Positions 36,759-47,123 of a stretch of 64,000 nt of DNA are shown piece by piece (within the stretch, counting starts at the first letter, position 1; each line of letters begins with the position of its first letter). Below the pieces are notes generated by a model, which saw only the letters and a list, made by a program, of their open reading frames with translations, was not told the DNA's origin and searched no databases. Both the position numbers and the translations under genes were made by a program. The DNA is taken from NCBI RefSeq assembly GCF_039614725.1, contig NZ_CP154859.1, positions 3,472,001 through 3,536,000 on the forward strand, read 5' to 3'. Source of the DNA: Thauera sp. JM12B12. Its GTDB lineage: Bacteria; Pseudomonadota; Gammaproteobacteria; Burkholderiales; Rhodocyclaceae.

Positions 36759-37999
36759 CACACCGCCTCCACCTCGCGCCCCGCATGCGCGAAGACGTAA
36801 TGATGCACGTCGATGTCTCCGGTCTCGAAACCCGCCTCGCAATAGGAAAGATAGAAGCGCCACATGCGCAGGAAGCGCTCGGGGAAGCCCTGGGCGCGCA
36901 CGAAGGCGGCCTGCGCCTCGAAGGCGCGGTGCCAGTGCGCGAGCGTGCGCGCGTAGTCGCGACCGAAGGCAAAATCGCCCACCACGTCCAGCCCCGCACG
37001 CTGCGCCTGATGCGCCACCGCACCCGGGCTGGGCAGCATGCCGCCGGGGAAGACGTGGCGCTGGATGAAGTCGGTGCCGCGCCGGTAGCGCGCGAACAGC
37101 GCGTCGTCGATCGTGATCGCCTGCACCACGCAGCGCCCGCCCGGCTTCAACAGCGCGGAGAGCTGGCCGAAGTAGGTCGGCCAGAAGCGCTCGCCCACCG
37201 CCTCGATCATCTCGATCGACACGATGTGATCGTACTGGCCACGCACGTCGCGATAGTCGCAGAGCTCGAAGTCAACCTTGTCGGCCCAGCCGCCGCGTTC
37301 GGCGCGCGCGCGCGCGAACGCGAGCTGCGAAGGCGACAGCGTGATGCCGAGCACCTTGCAGCCGAACTCGGTGGCGGCGACCTCGGCGAATCCGCCCCAG
37401 CCGCAGCCGACCTCGAGGATGGTCTGACCGGGCTGGGCGCCGAGCTCGCCGAGGATGCGGCGGTACTTGCGCAGCTGGGCGTCGCGCAGCGACTCGTCGG
37501 GCGCGGCGAACACCGCCGCCGAATAGGTCATCGTCGGGTCGAGCCAGAGCGCGTAGAAGTCGTTGCCGAGATCGTAATGCGCCTCGATGTTGCGCCGCGA
37601 GCCGCTGCGCGTGTTGGCACGCAGCAGGTGCTGCAGGCGATAGCTCAGCAGGCGGAACATGCGACCGTAGATCGCGCCCTGCAGGCGGGCGCGGTTGGCC
37701 GACAGCAGGCGCAGCAGCCCGGTAAGGTCCTCGGTGTCCCAAAGGCCGTCCATCCAGGCCTCGCCGAAGCCGATGTCGCCGCGCGCGAGCGCCTCGTCGA
37801 AGACCGCGTGGTCGCGCACGCGCAGGTGAGCGACGAGCGGGCCGTGGCCGGCGCGCACGCGCAGGCCGTCGGGCAGTTCGACGGCGATTGCGCCGCCGTC
37901 GAGGCGGTCGAGCATCTCCAGGCACAGCCGGGTGGCGCGTGGCAGGCGCGTCAGGTGCAGGCCGGCCAGCGGCTGCAGGGCGTGGTCGAGTGCGTTCAT
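36758..37999 (-). CDS. Cyclopropane-fatty-acid-synthase-like SAM methyltransferase
   Basis: A 413-residue protein. AHYDLGNDFYALWLDPTMTYS, ILEVGCGWGGFAEVAA (SAM motif I), GITLSPSQLAFA and VSIEMIEAVGERFW are CfaA hallmarks. These enzymes add a methyl or methylene group to unsaturated acyl chains in membrane phospholipids. Together with the FAD oxidase and DUF1365 genes it could instead act like the methyltransferase of the furan-fatty-acid pathway; the sequence does not decide. It overlaps both neighbours by one base. Confidence 0.92.
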   Translation of the reverse strand: MNALDHALQPLAGLHLTRLPRATRLCLEMLDRLDGGAIAVELPDGLRVRAGHGPLVAHLRVRDHAVFDEALARGDIGFGEAWMDGLWDTEDLTGLLRLLSANRARLQGAIYGRMFRLLSYRLQHLLRANTRSGSRRNIEAHYDLGNDFYALWLDPTMTYSAAVFAAPDESLRDAQLRKYRRILGELGAQPGQTILEVGCGWGGFAEVAATEFGCKVLGITLSPSQLAFARARAERGGWADKVDFELCDYRDVRGQYDHIVSIEMIEAVGERFWPTYFGQLSALLKPGGRCVVQAITIDDALFARYRRGTDFIQRHVFPGGMLPSPGAVAHQAQRAGLDVVGDFAFGRDYARTLAHWHRAFEAQAAFVRAQGFPERFLRMWRFYLSYCEAGFETGDIDVHHYVFAHAGREVEAV

Positions 38000-38769
38000 C
38001 AGGTAGTCTCCTCGAGCGGCGGGGCGGGCTTGCGGAAGAAGCTCACCCGGCGCAGGGCCAGGCGCAGCGCCTGCCAGTGGATGCGGGCGACGACGCCCAG
38101 GGTCATGAAGGGCTGACGCAGGAGCCACTTCGCCATGCTGCGGCCGGTGATCGCCTCGGCGCGGCCCGACAGGCGGGTGGACAGCTGGCGGTGGCCGCCG
38201 TCCCAGAGGTCGATCGAGACCGCATGCACGTCGCCGCGCTGCTCGAAGCGGAAGCGGTATTCGCCGCGCACCGGAAAGAAGGGCGAGACGTGAAAGCACT
38301 TGCTCGCGCGCAGTTCGTCGCCGGAGACGATCGGACGCAGGTCGGGGTGGCGCACCAGGTAGTTGTGGCGCTCGCCAAAGGTGTTGTTGACCTCGGCGAG
38401 CACGGCACGCAACGCCCCTTCGCGGTCGTGGCAGAACCAGAAGCTCACCGGGTTGAACACGAAGCCGAGGATGCGCGGCATGGTCTGCAGCACGACCTCG
38501 CCGTCGCACACCTCGGCGAGGCCGTGCGTGCGCAGCAGGCTGCGGATCCATGGCAGCAGCGGCGATCCGTCGCGCGCGCCATGGTCGCGGCTGCGGAAGC
38601 TGAACACGTTGGCACGCTCGATGCCCAGCAGCGGCGCACGCAGCGTGTCCAGATCGCCGAGCGGCAGGCGCAGGAAGGCGGTCGGGTAGATGAAGCGGTT
38701 GTGGGCCTGCACGTGACGCTCGTGCATCACTGCACCGAAGCACACCGCCGGATGTGCCAGGGCGCTCAT
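37999..38769 (-). CDS. DUF1365 family protein
   Basis: A 256-residue protein. AHNRFIYPTAFLRLPLGDLD, LGFVFNPVSFWFCHD and SKCFHVSPFFPVRGEYRFRFEQ are the conserved DUF1365 blocks. Function unknown. The family is nearly always encoded between an FAD-dependent oxidoreductase and a CFA-synthase-like gene, as here, which implies a joint role in acyl-chain modification. One-base overlaps on both sides. Confidence 0.9.
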   Translation of the reverse strand: MSALAHPAVCFGAVMHERHVQAHNRFIYPTAFLRLPLGDLDTLRAPLLGIERANVFSFRSRDHGARDGSPLLPWIRSLLRTHGLAEVCDGEVVLQTMPRILGFVFNPVSFWFCHDREGALRAVLAEVNNTFGERHNYLVRHPDLRPIVSGDELRASKCFHVSPFFPVRGEYRFRFEQRGDVHAVSIDLWDGGHRQLSTRLSGRAEAITGRSMAKWLLRQPFMTLGVVARIHWQALRLALRRVSFFRKPAPPLEETT

Positions 38770-40124
38770 CACGCCATCGCCTCGGCTGCGGCGGAGGCAC
38801 GCACCCGGCCGCGGCGCCACGGGACCTCGACGCCCATCGCCTCGACCACCGCCACCGCGGACTTGAGACCGTCCTCGTGGAAGCCGTAGCCGGTCCACGC
38901 GCCGGCGAACCAGCTGCGGTTGCACCCCTGCAGCGCGGGCAGCGCGGCCTGGGCGTCGATGGCCCCCTGGTCGAACACCGGGTGGGCGTACTCGATGCGG
39001 CGGACGGTCTTGTCGGCCGCGGGTTCGCTGAAGGGGTTGAGCGACACCACCATCGGGGTCTTGAAGGGCAAGGGCTGCAGGCGGTTGATCAGGTAGCTCA
39101 CCGAGACCGGACGCGCGTCGGGCGCGCCACGGCCGGAAAGGTAGTTCCAGGCCGACCACACCTGCTGGCGACGCGGCAGCAGCGCGGTGTCGGTGTGCAG
39201 CCAGGCAACGTTCGGCTGGTAGCGCACGGCGCCGAGGATGCGGCGCTCGTCAGCGCTCGCCTCGCTGCCGAGCATGGCCAGCGTCTGGTCGCTGTGGCAG
39301 GCGAACACCACTTCGTCGAACTGCTCCGCACCCTCCGCGGTATGCACCCACACGCCGTCGGCGCCGCGCACGACCCGTCTCACCGGCGCGTTGACACGCA
39401 CATCTTCGAGGCGGGCGAGCATGCGGCGCACGTAGCTGCGCCCGCCGCCCTTCACCGTCATCCAGGTGGGGCGATCGAAGACCTGCAGCAGGCCATGGTT
39501 GTGGCAGAACTGCACGAAGGTGGCGAGCGGGTAGGCGAGCATCGTGTGTGTCGGGCACGACCAGATCGCCGCGGCCATCGGCAGCAGGTACCAGTCGCGG
39601 AACGCCTGCGAGTAGGCCTCGATGTCGAGGTAGTCGCCGAGCGAGAGCGCCGGCATGGTGCCGTCCTTCGCCATGCGCGTGGTGTCGCGATTGAAGCGCA
39701 GGATGTCGCGCAGCATGGCGAGGAAGGCCGGGCGCACCAGGTTGCGGCGTTGGGCGAACACGCTCGCGAGGTCGGTGCCAGCCCACTCGAGCTCGGGCTC
39801 GGTGAGGCTGACGCCGAAGCTCATCTCGGTCTCCACCGTCTCCACCTGCAGCAGCGCGAACAGCGCGCACAGGTTGGGGTAGGTGCGCCGGTTGAAGACC
39901 AGGAAGCCGGTGTCGACCGGGTGGGTGAGCCCGTCTACGGTGACGTCGATGGTGTTGGTGTGGCCGCCGACGTAACCGCCCGCCTCGAACAGCGTGACGC
40001 GGTGCTGCTGCGCAAGCAGCCAGGCGGCGGACAGGCCGGCGATACCGCCGCCGATCACCGCGATGCGGCGGCCCTCACCGATGGACGCTGCGCGCTGCAG
40101 GCGCTCGATCTCACCCATCTTCAT
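38769..40124 (-). CDS. FAD-dependent amine-oxidase-like oxidoreductase
   Basis: A 451-residue protein. The dinucleotide fold is RIAVIGGGIAGLSAAWLLAQ, followed by FEAGGYVGGHTNTI. The C-terminal FAD contact is NRSWFAGAWTGYGFHEDGLKSAVA. It belongs to the NAD(P)-binding/amine-oxidase group related to phytoene desaturases and acyl-lipid oxidases. It starts 5 bases after folE2, so it is in the same transcript. Proposed job: oxidation or desaturation of lipid acyl chains. Confidence 0.88.
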   Translation of the reverse strand: MKMGEIERLQRAASIGEGRRIAVIGGGIAGLSAAWLLAQQHRVTLFEAGGYVGGHTNTIDVTVDGLTHPVDTGFLVFNRRTYPNLCALFALLQVETVETEMSFGVSLTEPELEWAGTDLASVFAQRRNLVRPAFLAMLRDILRFNRDTTRMAKDGTMPALSLGDYLDIEAYSQAFRDWYLLPMAAAIWSCPTHTMLAYPLATFVQFCHNHGLLQVFDRPTWMTVKGGGRSYVRRMLARLEDVRVNAPVRRVVRGADGVWVHTAEGAEQFDEVVFACHSDQTLAMLGSEASADERRILGAVRYQPNVAWLHTDTALLPRRQQVWSAWNYLSGRGAPDARPVSVSYLINRLQPLPFKTPMVVSLNPFSEPAADKTVRRIEYAHPVFDQGAIDAQAALPALQGCNRSWFAGAWTGYGFHEDGLKSAVAVVEAMGVEVPWRRGRVRASAAAEAMA

Positions 40125-40129
40125 GGCGA

Positions 40130-40936
40130 TTACTCCGGGGCGTTGTCGCCCTCGATGAGGGCGTAGGCGGAATGGTTGTGGATCGACTCGAAGTTCTCCG
40201 ACTGCACCCGCCACGAGGCCACGCGCCCGTCCGCGCGCAGGCGCAGCGCGATGTCGCGCACGAGATCCTCGACGAACTTCGGGTTGTCGTAGGCGCGCTC
40301 GGTGACCCACTTCTCGTCCGGGCGCTTGAGCAGGCCGAAGACCTCGCACGAGGCCTCCTCCTCCGCCATGCGCACCAGCTCGCGCAGCCCGAGGTCGCCG
40401 CGCAGCGTGGCCGACAGCGTGATGTGCGAGCGCTGATTGTGGGCGCCGTACGCCGAGATCTTCTTCGAACACGGGCACAGGCTGGTCACCGGCACCACGG
40501 CCTCGAGCGTGGTACGCACCTCGCCGCCCTCGGCCTTGTCGACGACGACACAGGCGTCCATGTCGAGCAGGCTGTCGACACCCGACACCGGCGCGGTCTT
40601 CTTCATGAACCACGGGAATCGCGCCTCGATGCGGCCGCTGGTCGCCTCCAGGCGCTCGAGCATGCCGGCGAAGAGGGTACGCATGCCGTCGAGGTCGAGG
40701 GCGCCGCGCTCGGCCTCGAGCAGCTCGACGAAGCGCGACATGTGGGTGCCCTTGACCTCGGCCGGCAGCGCCACCGTCATCTCGAGCGTCACCACGGTGT
40801 GCTGCACGCTGCCGTCGAGGTCACGGATGGACATCGGGTAGCGCAGGCCGCGCACGCCGACACGCTGGATCACGAGCGCACGGTGATCGGCGCTGGCCTG
40901 CACGTCGGGCAGGAAGAACTTTTCCGGGGCGTTCAT
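40130..40936 (-). CDS. folE2: GTP cyclohydrolase FolE2 (type IB)
   Basis: A 268-residue protein from ATG 40936, which overlaps the small upstream gene. [39 protein letters not shown] (the catalytic Cys segment) and [13 protein letters not shown] define FolE2. It makes 7,8-dihydroneopterin triphosphate from GTP, the first step to folates. In a light-responsive operon it could raise the pool of the methenyltetrahydrofolate antenna used by photolyases; that link is inference. Confidence 0.94.
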   Translation of the reverse strand: MNAPEKFFLPDVQASADHRALVIQRVGVRGLRYPMSIRDLDGSVQHTVVTLEMTVALPAEVKGTHMSRFVELLEAERGALDLDGMRTLFAGMLERLEATSGRIEARFPWFMKKTAPVSGVDSLLDMDACVVVDKAEGGEVRTTLEAVVPVTSLCPCSKKISAYGAHNQRSHITLSATLRGDLGLRELVRMAEEEASCEVFGLLKRPDEKWVTERAYDNPKFVEDLVRDIALRLRADGRVASWRVQSENFESIHNHSAYALIEGDNAPE

Positions 40937-41175
40937 GAGTTTTCCTTTTGCTTGTTGGGGAGGGGGCGGAGCGGCAGGTCGGCGCGATGGACGAAGAGCA
41001 GCAGTTCGAGCGGCGCAGCCTGGGTCTTGTCCACGACGATGAATTTGGCCGGGGCGAGGCTGATCGCAGGAGCACCGGCGACCGGCTGGGCAGAAACCGC
41101 TAGGGATGGCGCAATGGCGGCCGCGGCAATCACGGACAGCATGGCGCAGCGCGGGTGGAACTTGTTCGCTTTCAT
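40933..41175 (-). CDS. Small exported protein heading the operon, unknown
   Basis: An 80-residue protein from ATG 41175. The signal-like segment [20 protein letters not shown] predicts cleavage before QPV. The mature part is ~50 residues with [28 protein letters not shown] and no known motif. It ends in a 4-base overlap with folE2. A frame extends upstream, but the promoter lies inside that extension, so the shorter form is chosen. It is the first gene behind the palindromic operator. Confidence 0.6.
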   Translation of the reverse strand: MKANKFHPRCAMLSVIAAAAIAPSLAVSAQPVAGAPAISLAPAKFIVVDKTQAAPLELLLFVHRADLPLRPLPNKQKENS

Positions 41176-41180
41176 GGCTG

Positions 41181-41256
41181 TGTCCTGGACAGGTGAAGAT
41201 GACGATTGAACGATAGGCCAGCTCGTCGCAGCTGTCAATCGTTTGTCCAGGACAAA
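41181..41256 (-). promoter_or_regulatory. Promoter and LitR-type operators of the ten-gene operon
   Basis: The minus strand has TTGACA (41233-41238), a 17-base spacer and TATCGT (41210-41215), a good sigma-70 promoter. The perfect palindrome TTTGTCC-N-GGACAAA (41242-41256) lies just upstream of the -35. A shorter copy TGTCC-N-GGACA (41181-41191) lies in the leader before the first ATG. The same 15-base palindrome stands at the promoter of the MerR regulator gene. Confidence 0.75.
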
Positions 41257-41334
41257 GCAGGATATTCGAGCAACTCGTCCACCCACCCCGACCGCGCCTT
41301 TTCTTGCAACAAATGTCCTCCACAAGCCTCTGCG

Positions 41335-43068
41335 GTGGCATTAGGCTTGCAACAACACCCTCAGCAGGAGCCTCCCCTGGATACGAGCGCAATCACCCCG
41401 TTCGCGGTCTTCGCCGGACTCGCTGGCGGCATCGGCCTGTTCCTGCTCGGCATGCACATGCTCACCGAGGGCCTCAAGCTCGCCGCCGGCCGCGCCCTCG
41501 AGGGCCTGCTCGAGCGCGGCACGGCGACGCCGATCCGCGGCCTCGGCGCGGGCATGACGATGACCGCCCTGGTGCAGTCCTCGACCGCGGTCACCGTGGC
41601 CAGCATCGGCTTCGTCAACACCGGGCTGCTGTCGCTGCACAACGCGATGTGGGTGATCTTCGGCTCCAACGTCGGCACCACGCTCAACGCCTGGCTGGTG
41701 GCGGCGCTCGGCTTCAGCTTCAAGATCGACGCCTTCGCCCTGCCCTTCGTCGGCTTCGGCGCGGTGCTGATGCTCGCCGGCCGCACCGTGCGCCAGCGCG
41801 CGCTCGGCCAGGCGCTCGCCGGCTTCGGCGTGCTCTTCCTCGGCATCGACGTGCTCAAGGACACCTTCTCGGGCTTCGGTGCGGCGATGAACCTGCAGGA
41901 CCACATCGCCCCGGGCTTCATGGGCTGGCTGATCCTGGTCGGGATCGGCACCCTGCTCACCGTGCTGATGCAGGCCTCGGGTGCGGTGATCGCGATCATC
42001 ATCACCGCGGCGCAGGGCGGCCTGATGTCGATCGAGGCCGCGTGCGCGATGGTGATCGGCACCAACATCGGCACCACCTCGACCGCGATCCTGTCGGCGA
42101 TCGGCGCGACCTCGAACGCGCGCCGTCTGGCCGCCACCCACGTCATCTTCAACCTGGTCACCGGCGCGGTGGCGATCGTGATGCTGCCGCTCCTGATCGC
42201 GTTGCTCGGGCTGCTGCGCGAGTGGTTCGAGCAGCCCGCCACGCCGGCGGTGATGATCGCGATGTTCCACACCGCCTTCAACCTGCTCGGGGTGCTGCTG
42301 ATGGTGCCGCTGGCGCGGCCGCTGATGCGCTTCATGTCCGGCCACTTCCGCAGCCGCGAGGAAGAGATCGCGCGCCCGCGCTACCTGGATGCGCCCTCGC
42401 TGGCGGTGCCCGATCTGGCCCTGCGCGCGCTGCGCCTGGAGCTCGGCCGCACCCAGTCGTTCGCGGTGACGGCGCTCACCGCGGTCACCCGCGTGCCGCC
42501 CGACGAGCCCTGGATCGCGCGCCAGGCGAGTGCGCTCGATGCCCTGGCCCCCGCGATCACCGACTACGTACGCAAGCTCAGCGCCGCGCGCCTCCCGCCT
42601 GCGCTCGTCGAGGCCCTCGCCCACAGCCTGCGCGCGCTGCAATACCAGGAGAGCGCGGTCACGGCCGTGCGCCAGGCCTGCAGCCTCGCCAACACGCTCG
42701 GCAGTCCGCCCGGCCCCGCGCTCGAGTCGATCGCGCTCGCCTTCCGCCAGACCACGGCGACGCTGGCGGCCTGCGCCGACGCGGGGCGTGACGAGTTCAG
42801 CGCGGCGGCGGTCGAGATCCGCCTGCAGGAGGCGGAGGTGCGCTACCAGGCGTTCAAGGAGGGCTTGCTGCTCGAGGGCGCGCACGCCCGCATCGACATC
42901 CGCGCCATGCAGGATTGGCTGCGCCTGGCGAGCCTGGAGCGGCGCGCGATCGAGCAGGTCGCCAAGGCGGCGCGCATGCTCGCGGTGCTCGACGGCGACC
43001 TCACCCCGCAGCAGGCTGCGGATGCGGGCCTCGAGCCGGTGGAGGACGGCAGCGGCGCGAGCGCCTGA
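41335..43068 (+). CDS. Na+/phosphate cotransporter family protein (NptA/PhoU-like)
   Basis: About 577 residues from GTG 41335. CTG 41377, with CAGGAG six bases before it, has the better ribosome site, so the true start may be that rare codon. The N-terminal ~320 residues are two inverted Na/Pi repeats with the QSSTAVTV and QASGAVIA motifs ([30 protein letters not shown]). The C-terminal ~200 residues are a PhoU-like helical domain. Family role: sodium-driven phosphate uptake or export. It is divergent from the light operon and faces its operator. Confidence 0.85.
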   Translation: MALGLQQHPQQEPPLDTSAITPFAVFAGLAGGIGLFLLGMHMLTEGLKLAAGRALEGLLERGTATPIRGLGAGMTMTALVQSSTAVTVASIGFVNTGLLSLHNAMWVIFGSNVGTTLNAWLVAALGFSFKIDAFALPFVGFGAVLMLAGRTVRQRALGQALAGFGVLFLGIDVLKDTFSGFGAAMNLQDHIAPGFMGWLILVGIGTLLTVLMQASGAVIAIIITAAQGGLMSIEAACAMVIGTNIGTTSTAILSAIGATSNARRLAATHVIFNLVTGAVAIVMLPLLIALLGLLREWFEQPATPAVMIAMFHTAFNLLGVLLMVPLARPLMRFMSGHFRSREEEIARPRYLDAPSLAVPDLALRALRLELGRTQSFAVTALTAVTRVPPDEPWIARQASALDALAPAITDYVRKLSAARLPPALVEALAHSLRALQYQESAVTAVRQACSLANTLGSPPGPALESIALAFRQTTATLAACADAGRDEFSAAAVEIRLQEAEVRYQAFKEGLLLEGAHARIDIRAMQDWLRLASLERRAIEQVAKAARMLAVLDGDLTPQQAADAGLEPVEDGSGASA

Positions 43069-43072
43069 GCGC

Positions 43073-43990
43073 TCAGCTCGCGTGCGTCGCGCGCCAGTCG
43101 CGCAGCGCGGCAAGCGTGTCGTCGAGGTCGCCGACGACACGGATGCCGGCCAGCCGCTTCTGCTTGTCGCGCACCGCGCCCCCGCCGGCCCAGATGTCGA
43201 CGCTCGACGGCAGCGCCGCACGCAGCTCGAGCAGGCCGTCGATCGCCTGGCGCGCCGGATAGGCGATGCTGAAAGACAGGCCGACGATGTCGAACCCGCC
43301 CTCCACCGCCGCGCTGCGGATGTCGGCCAGCGGCGTGCGCGTGCCGAGCGACAGGCAGCTCGCCCCCTCGGGCACGAGCATCGCCTCGGCCATCAGCAGG
43401 CCAAGCACGTGCTCTTCCTCGGGGAAGGTGGTGAGCAGCACGCGCGGCCGCCCGCCGGCCACGGCGTGGGCGCCGATTGCGCTGCGCAGCACGTTCTGCA
43501 CCTGCTCGGTGAACAGGTGCTCCTCGGGCACATCGACCTCGCCGCGCATCCACGCCTCGCCGACCGCAGCGGCGAGCGGCGCCACCGTATCGGCCACGAA
43601 GCGCTGCAGGCCCTGCTTCATCAGCGCCTTGCGCAAGGCGGCGTTGAGTTCGATGCTGCGATGCAGGCGCACGAGCTGCAGCAGGCTGTCGTCGCGCGCC
43701 GCGGCCGCGGCATCCGGCGGGCACAGGCACTCGTCGAGCATGCGGGCGAGCTCTTCCGCACTCGCACGCACGATGCCGGCCGGGCGCCGGCCATGGTCGA
43801 GCAGGCGTCGGATGAGGCGCAGCTTCTCCACCTGCTCGGGCGGATACAGGCGCTCGCCGTTGGCGTCGCGCGCCGGCGCCGGGAAGCCGTAGCGCCGCTC
43901 CCACACCCGCAGGGTGTCCTTGGGCAGCCCGGTGTCCCGCTCGACGGCGGCGATGCTGGAGGCGGCTTCGGGGCGGGCGAGATCGTTCAT
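43073..43990 (-). CDS. litR: MerR-family B12-binding photoregulator, LitR/CarH type
   Basis: A 305-residue protein. Residues ~12-75 are a MerR winged helix (VERDTGLPKDTLRVWERRYGFP). The helical bundle has W147-x9-E157-H158 (WMRGEVDVPEEHLF), the CarH Trp/His pair that caps adenosylcobalamin. The Rossmann part has E192-x-H194-x-x-G197, giving the lower cobalt ligand His194. In CarH/LitR the dark AdoCbl tetramer binds DNA and light breaks the Co-C bond and releases it. All key residues are present, so light sensing is likely. The palindrome TTTGTCCAGGACAAA overlaps its own -35. Confidence 0.85.
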   Translation of the reverse strand: MNDLARPEAASSIAAVERDTGLPKDTLRVWERRYGFPAPARDANGERLYPPEQVEKLRLIRRLLDHGRRPAGIVRASAEELARMLDECLCPPDAAAAARDDSLLQLVRLHRSIELNAALRKALMKQGLQRFVADTVAPLAAAVGEAWMRGEVDVPEEHLFTEQVQNVLRSAIGAHAVAGGRPRVLLTTFPEEEHVLGLLMAEAMLVPEGASCLSLGTRTPLADIRSAAVEGGFDIVGLSFSIAYPARQAIDGLLELRAALPSSVDIWAGGGAVRDKQKRLAGIRVVGDLDDTLAALRDWRATHAS

Positions 43991-44085
43991 CGTGATGGTC
44001 GGCCGACGTGAGAGAGGATGCGTGCGAGAAAAGGCGCAGGCCAGTCGTCTGCCCGGAGGCGCGACGCGTGAGCGCTGTCGATGAA

Positions 44086-44122
44086 ATGGTAGGCAAGCGA
44101 GCGCTGTTTGTCCAGGACAAAC
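44086..44122 (-). promoter_or_regulatory. Autoregulatory promoter/operator of litR
   Basis: The minus strand has TGGACA (44109-44114), 17 bases and TACCAT (44086-44091). The -35 is inside the 17-base perfect palindrome GTTTGTCCAGGACAAAC (44106-44122). A regulator bound there would block RNA polymerase, consistent with autorepression. Confidence 0.7.
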
Positions 44123-44202
44123 TAAGATACCTGTCCACTTCGCCACCGCTGCGTCAGCGGCTGGCCCGCGTTCGCCCCTGACGCAGTGACGGCAGCGGTA
44201 AA

Positions 44203-46140
<1,938 letters not shown>

Positions 46141-46147
46141 TCCTCGA

Positions 46148-47056
46148 TCACAGGTAGTGATCCGCCAGCAGCACGAAGAACAGCAGCATGAGGTGGGTGA
46201 TCGAGAAGCGGAAGGTGCGGATCGCGGTGTCGGCGCGCGGGGCGAACTTGAGGCGCCAGGCGTGGCGCAGGAACTGCAGGTTGAGCAGCAGGCTTCCCGC
46301 GAGGTAGAACGGCCCGCTCATCCCCACCAGATACGGCAGCAGGCACACCGCGAGCAGCAGCACGGTGTAGAGCAGCACCAGCGTGCGGGTGAATTCGATA
46401 CCGTGGGTGACCGGCAGCATCGGCAGGCCGGCGCGGCGGTAGTCCTCGACGCGGTGGATGGCGAGCGCCCAGAAGTGCGGCGGCGTCCAGGTGAAGATGA
46501 TCATCATCAGCAACAGGGCCTCGGCGCCCACCGTTCCGGTCATCGCCGTCCACCCGAGCACCGGCGGCAGCGCGCCGGCGACCCCGCCGATGACGATGTT
46601 CTGGGGCGTGGCGCGCTTGAGGAACACCGTGTAGATCACTGCATAGCCGAACAGCCCGGCCAGGGTGAGCCACGCAGTCAGCGCATTGACCGCCACCAGC
46701 AGCAGCACGAAGCCGCCGGCGGCGAGCGCGAAGGCGAAGCTCACCGCCTGCGCGTTGCTCAGCCGGCCGGTGGGCAGCGGACGCATCCGGGTGCGCGCCA
46801 TGCGGGCGTCGATCTTCTGGTCGAGCACATGGTTGAAGGCCGCCGCCGCGCCCGAGACCATCGCAATGCCCAGGCTCGCCGTCGCCATCAGGCCGAGGTC
46901 GGGCCAGCCCTCGCTGGCGAGCATCATGCCCACCCAGGCGGTCAGCACCAGCAGCGCCACCACCCGCGGCTTGGTGAGTTGCCAGAACGCGCGACCGAGC
47001 GCCATCGCCTCGCCCAGGCTGGCAGCCGCTGTCGGAATCCGCTTGTAGCCGTCCAT
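46148..47056 (-). CDS. ctaB: Protoheme IX farnesyltransferase (heme O synthase)
   Basis: A 302-residue UbiA-family membrane protein. NHVLDQKIDARMARTRMRPL holds the Asp-rich prenyl-diphosphate site and YRRAGLPMLPVTHG the second. It farnesylates heme B to heme O for the oxidase. ATG 47056 is preferred; the frame continues upstream without a good start. It lies downstream of ctaA on the same strand, with a REP pair at the 3' end of ctaA between them. Confidence 0.93.
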   Translation of the reverse strand: MDGYKRIPTAAASLGEAMALGRAFWQLTKPRVVALLVLTAWVGMMLASEGWPDLGLMATASLGIAMVSGAAAAFNHVLDQKIDARMARTRMRPLPTGRLSNAQAVSFAFALAAGGFVLLLVAVNALTAWLTLAGLFGYAVIYTVFLKRATPQNIVIGGVAGALPPVLGWTAMTGTVGAEALLLMMIIFTWTPPHFWALAIHRVEDYRRAGLPMLPVTHGIEFTRTLVLLYTVLLLAVCLLPYLVGMSGPFYLAGSLLLNLQFLRHAWRLKFAPRADTAIRTFRFSITHLMLLFFVLLADHYL

Positions 47057-47123
47057 GTCTCCGTCTCCCCCTGTTGTCCTTGCTGCGACCACCATTCACG
47101 GCGAAGGCCGCCACGGTTGTGCG

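Noticed and set aside
44106..44122. TTTGTCCAGGACAAA palindrome as a simple terminator hairpin
   Set aside because: It lies upstream of two divergent starts, recurs at a second promoter, and overlaps a -35 with no T-run, so operator function fits better.
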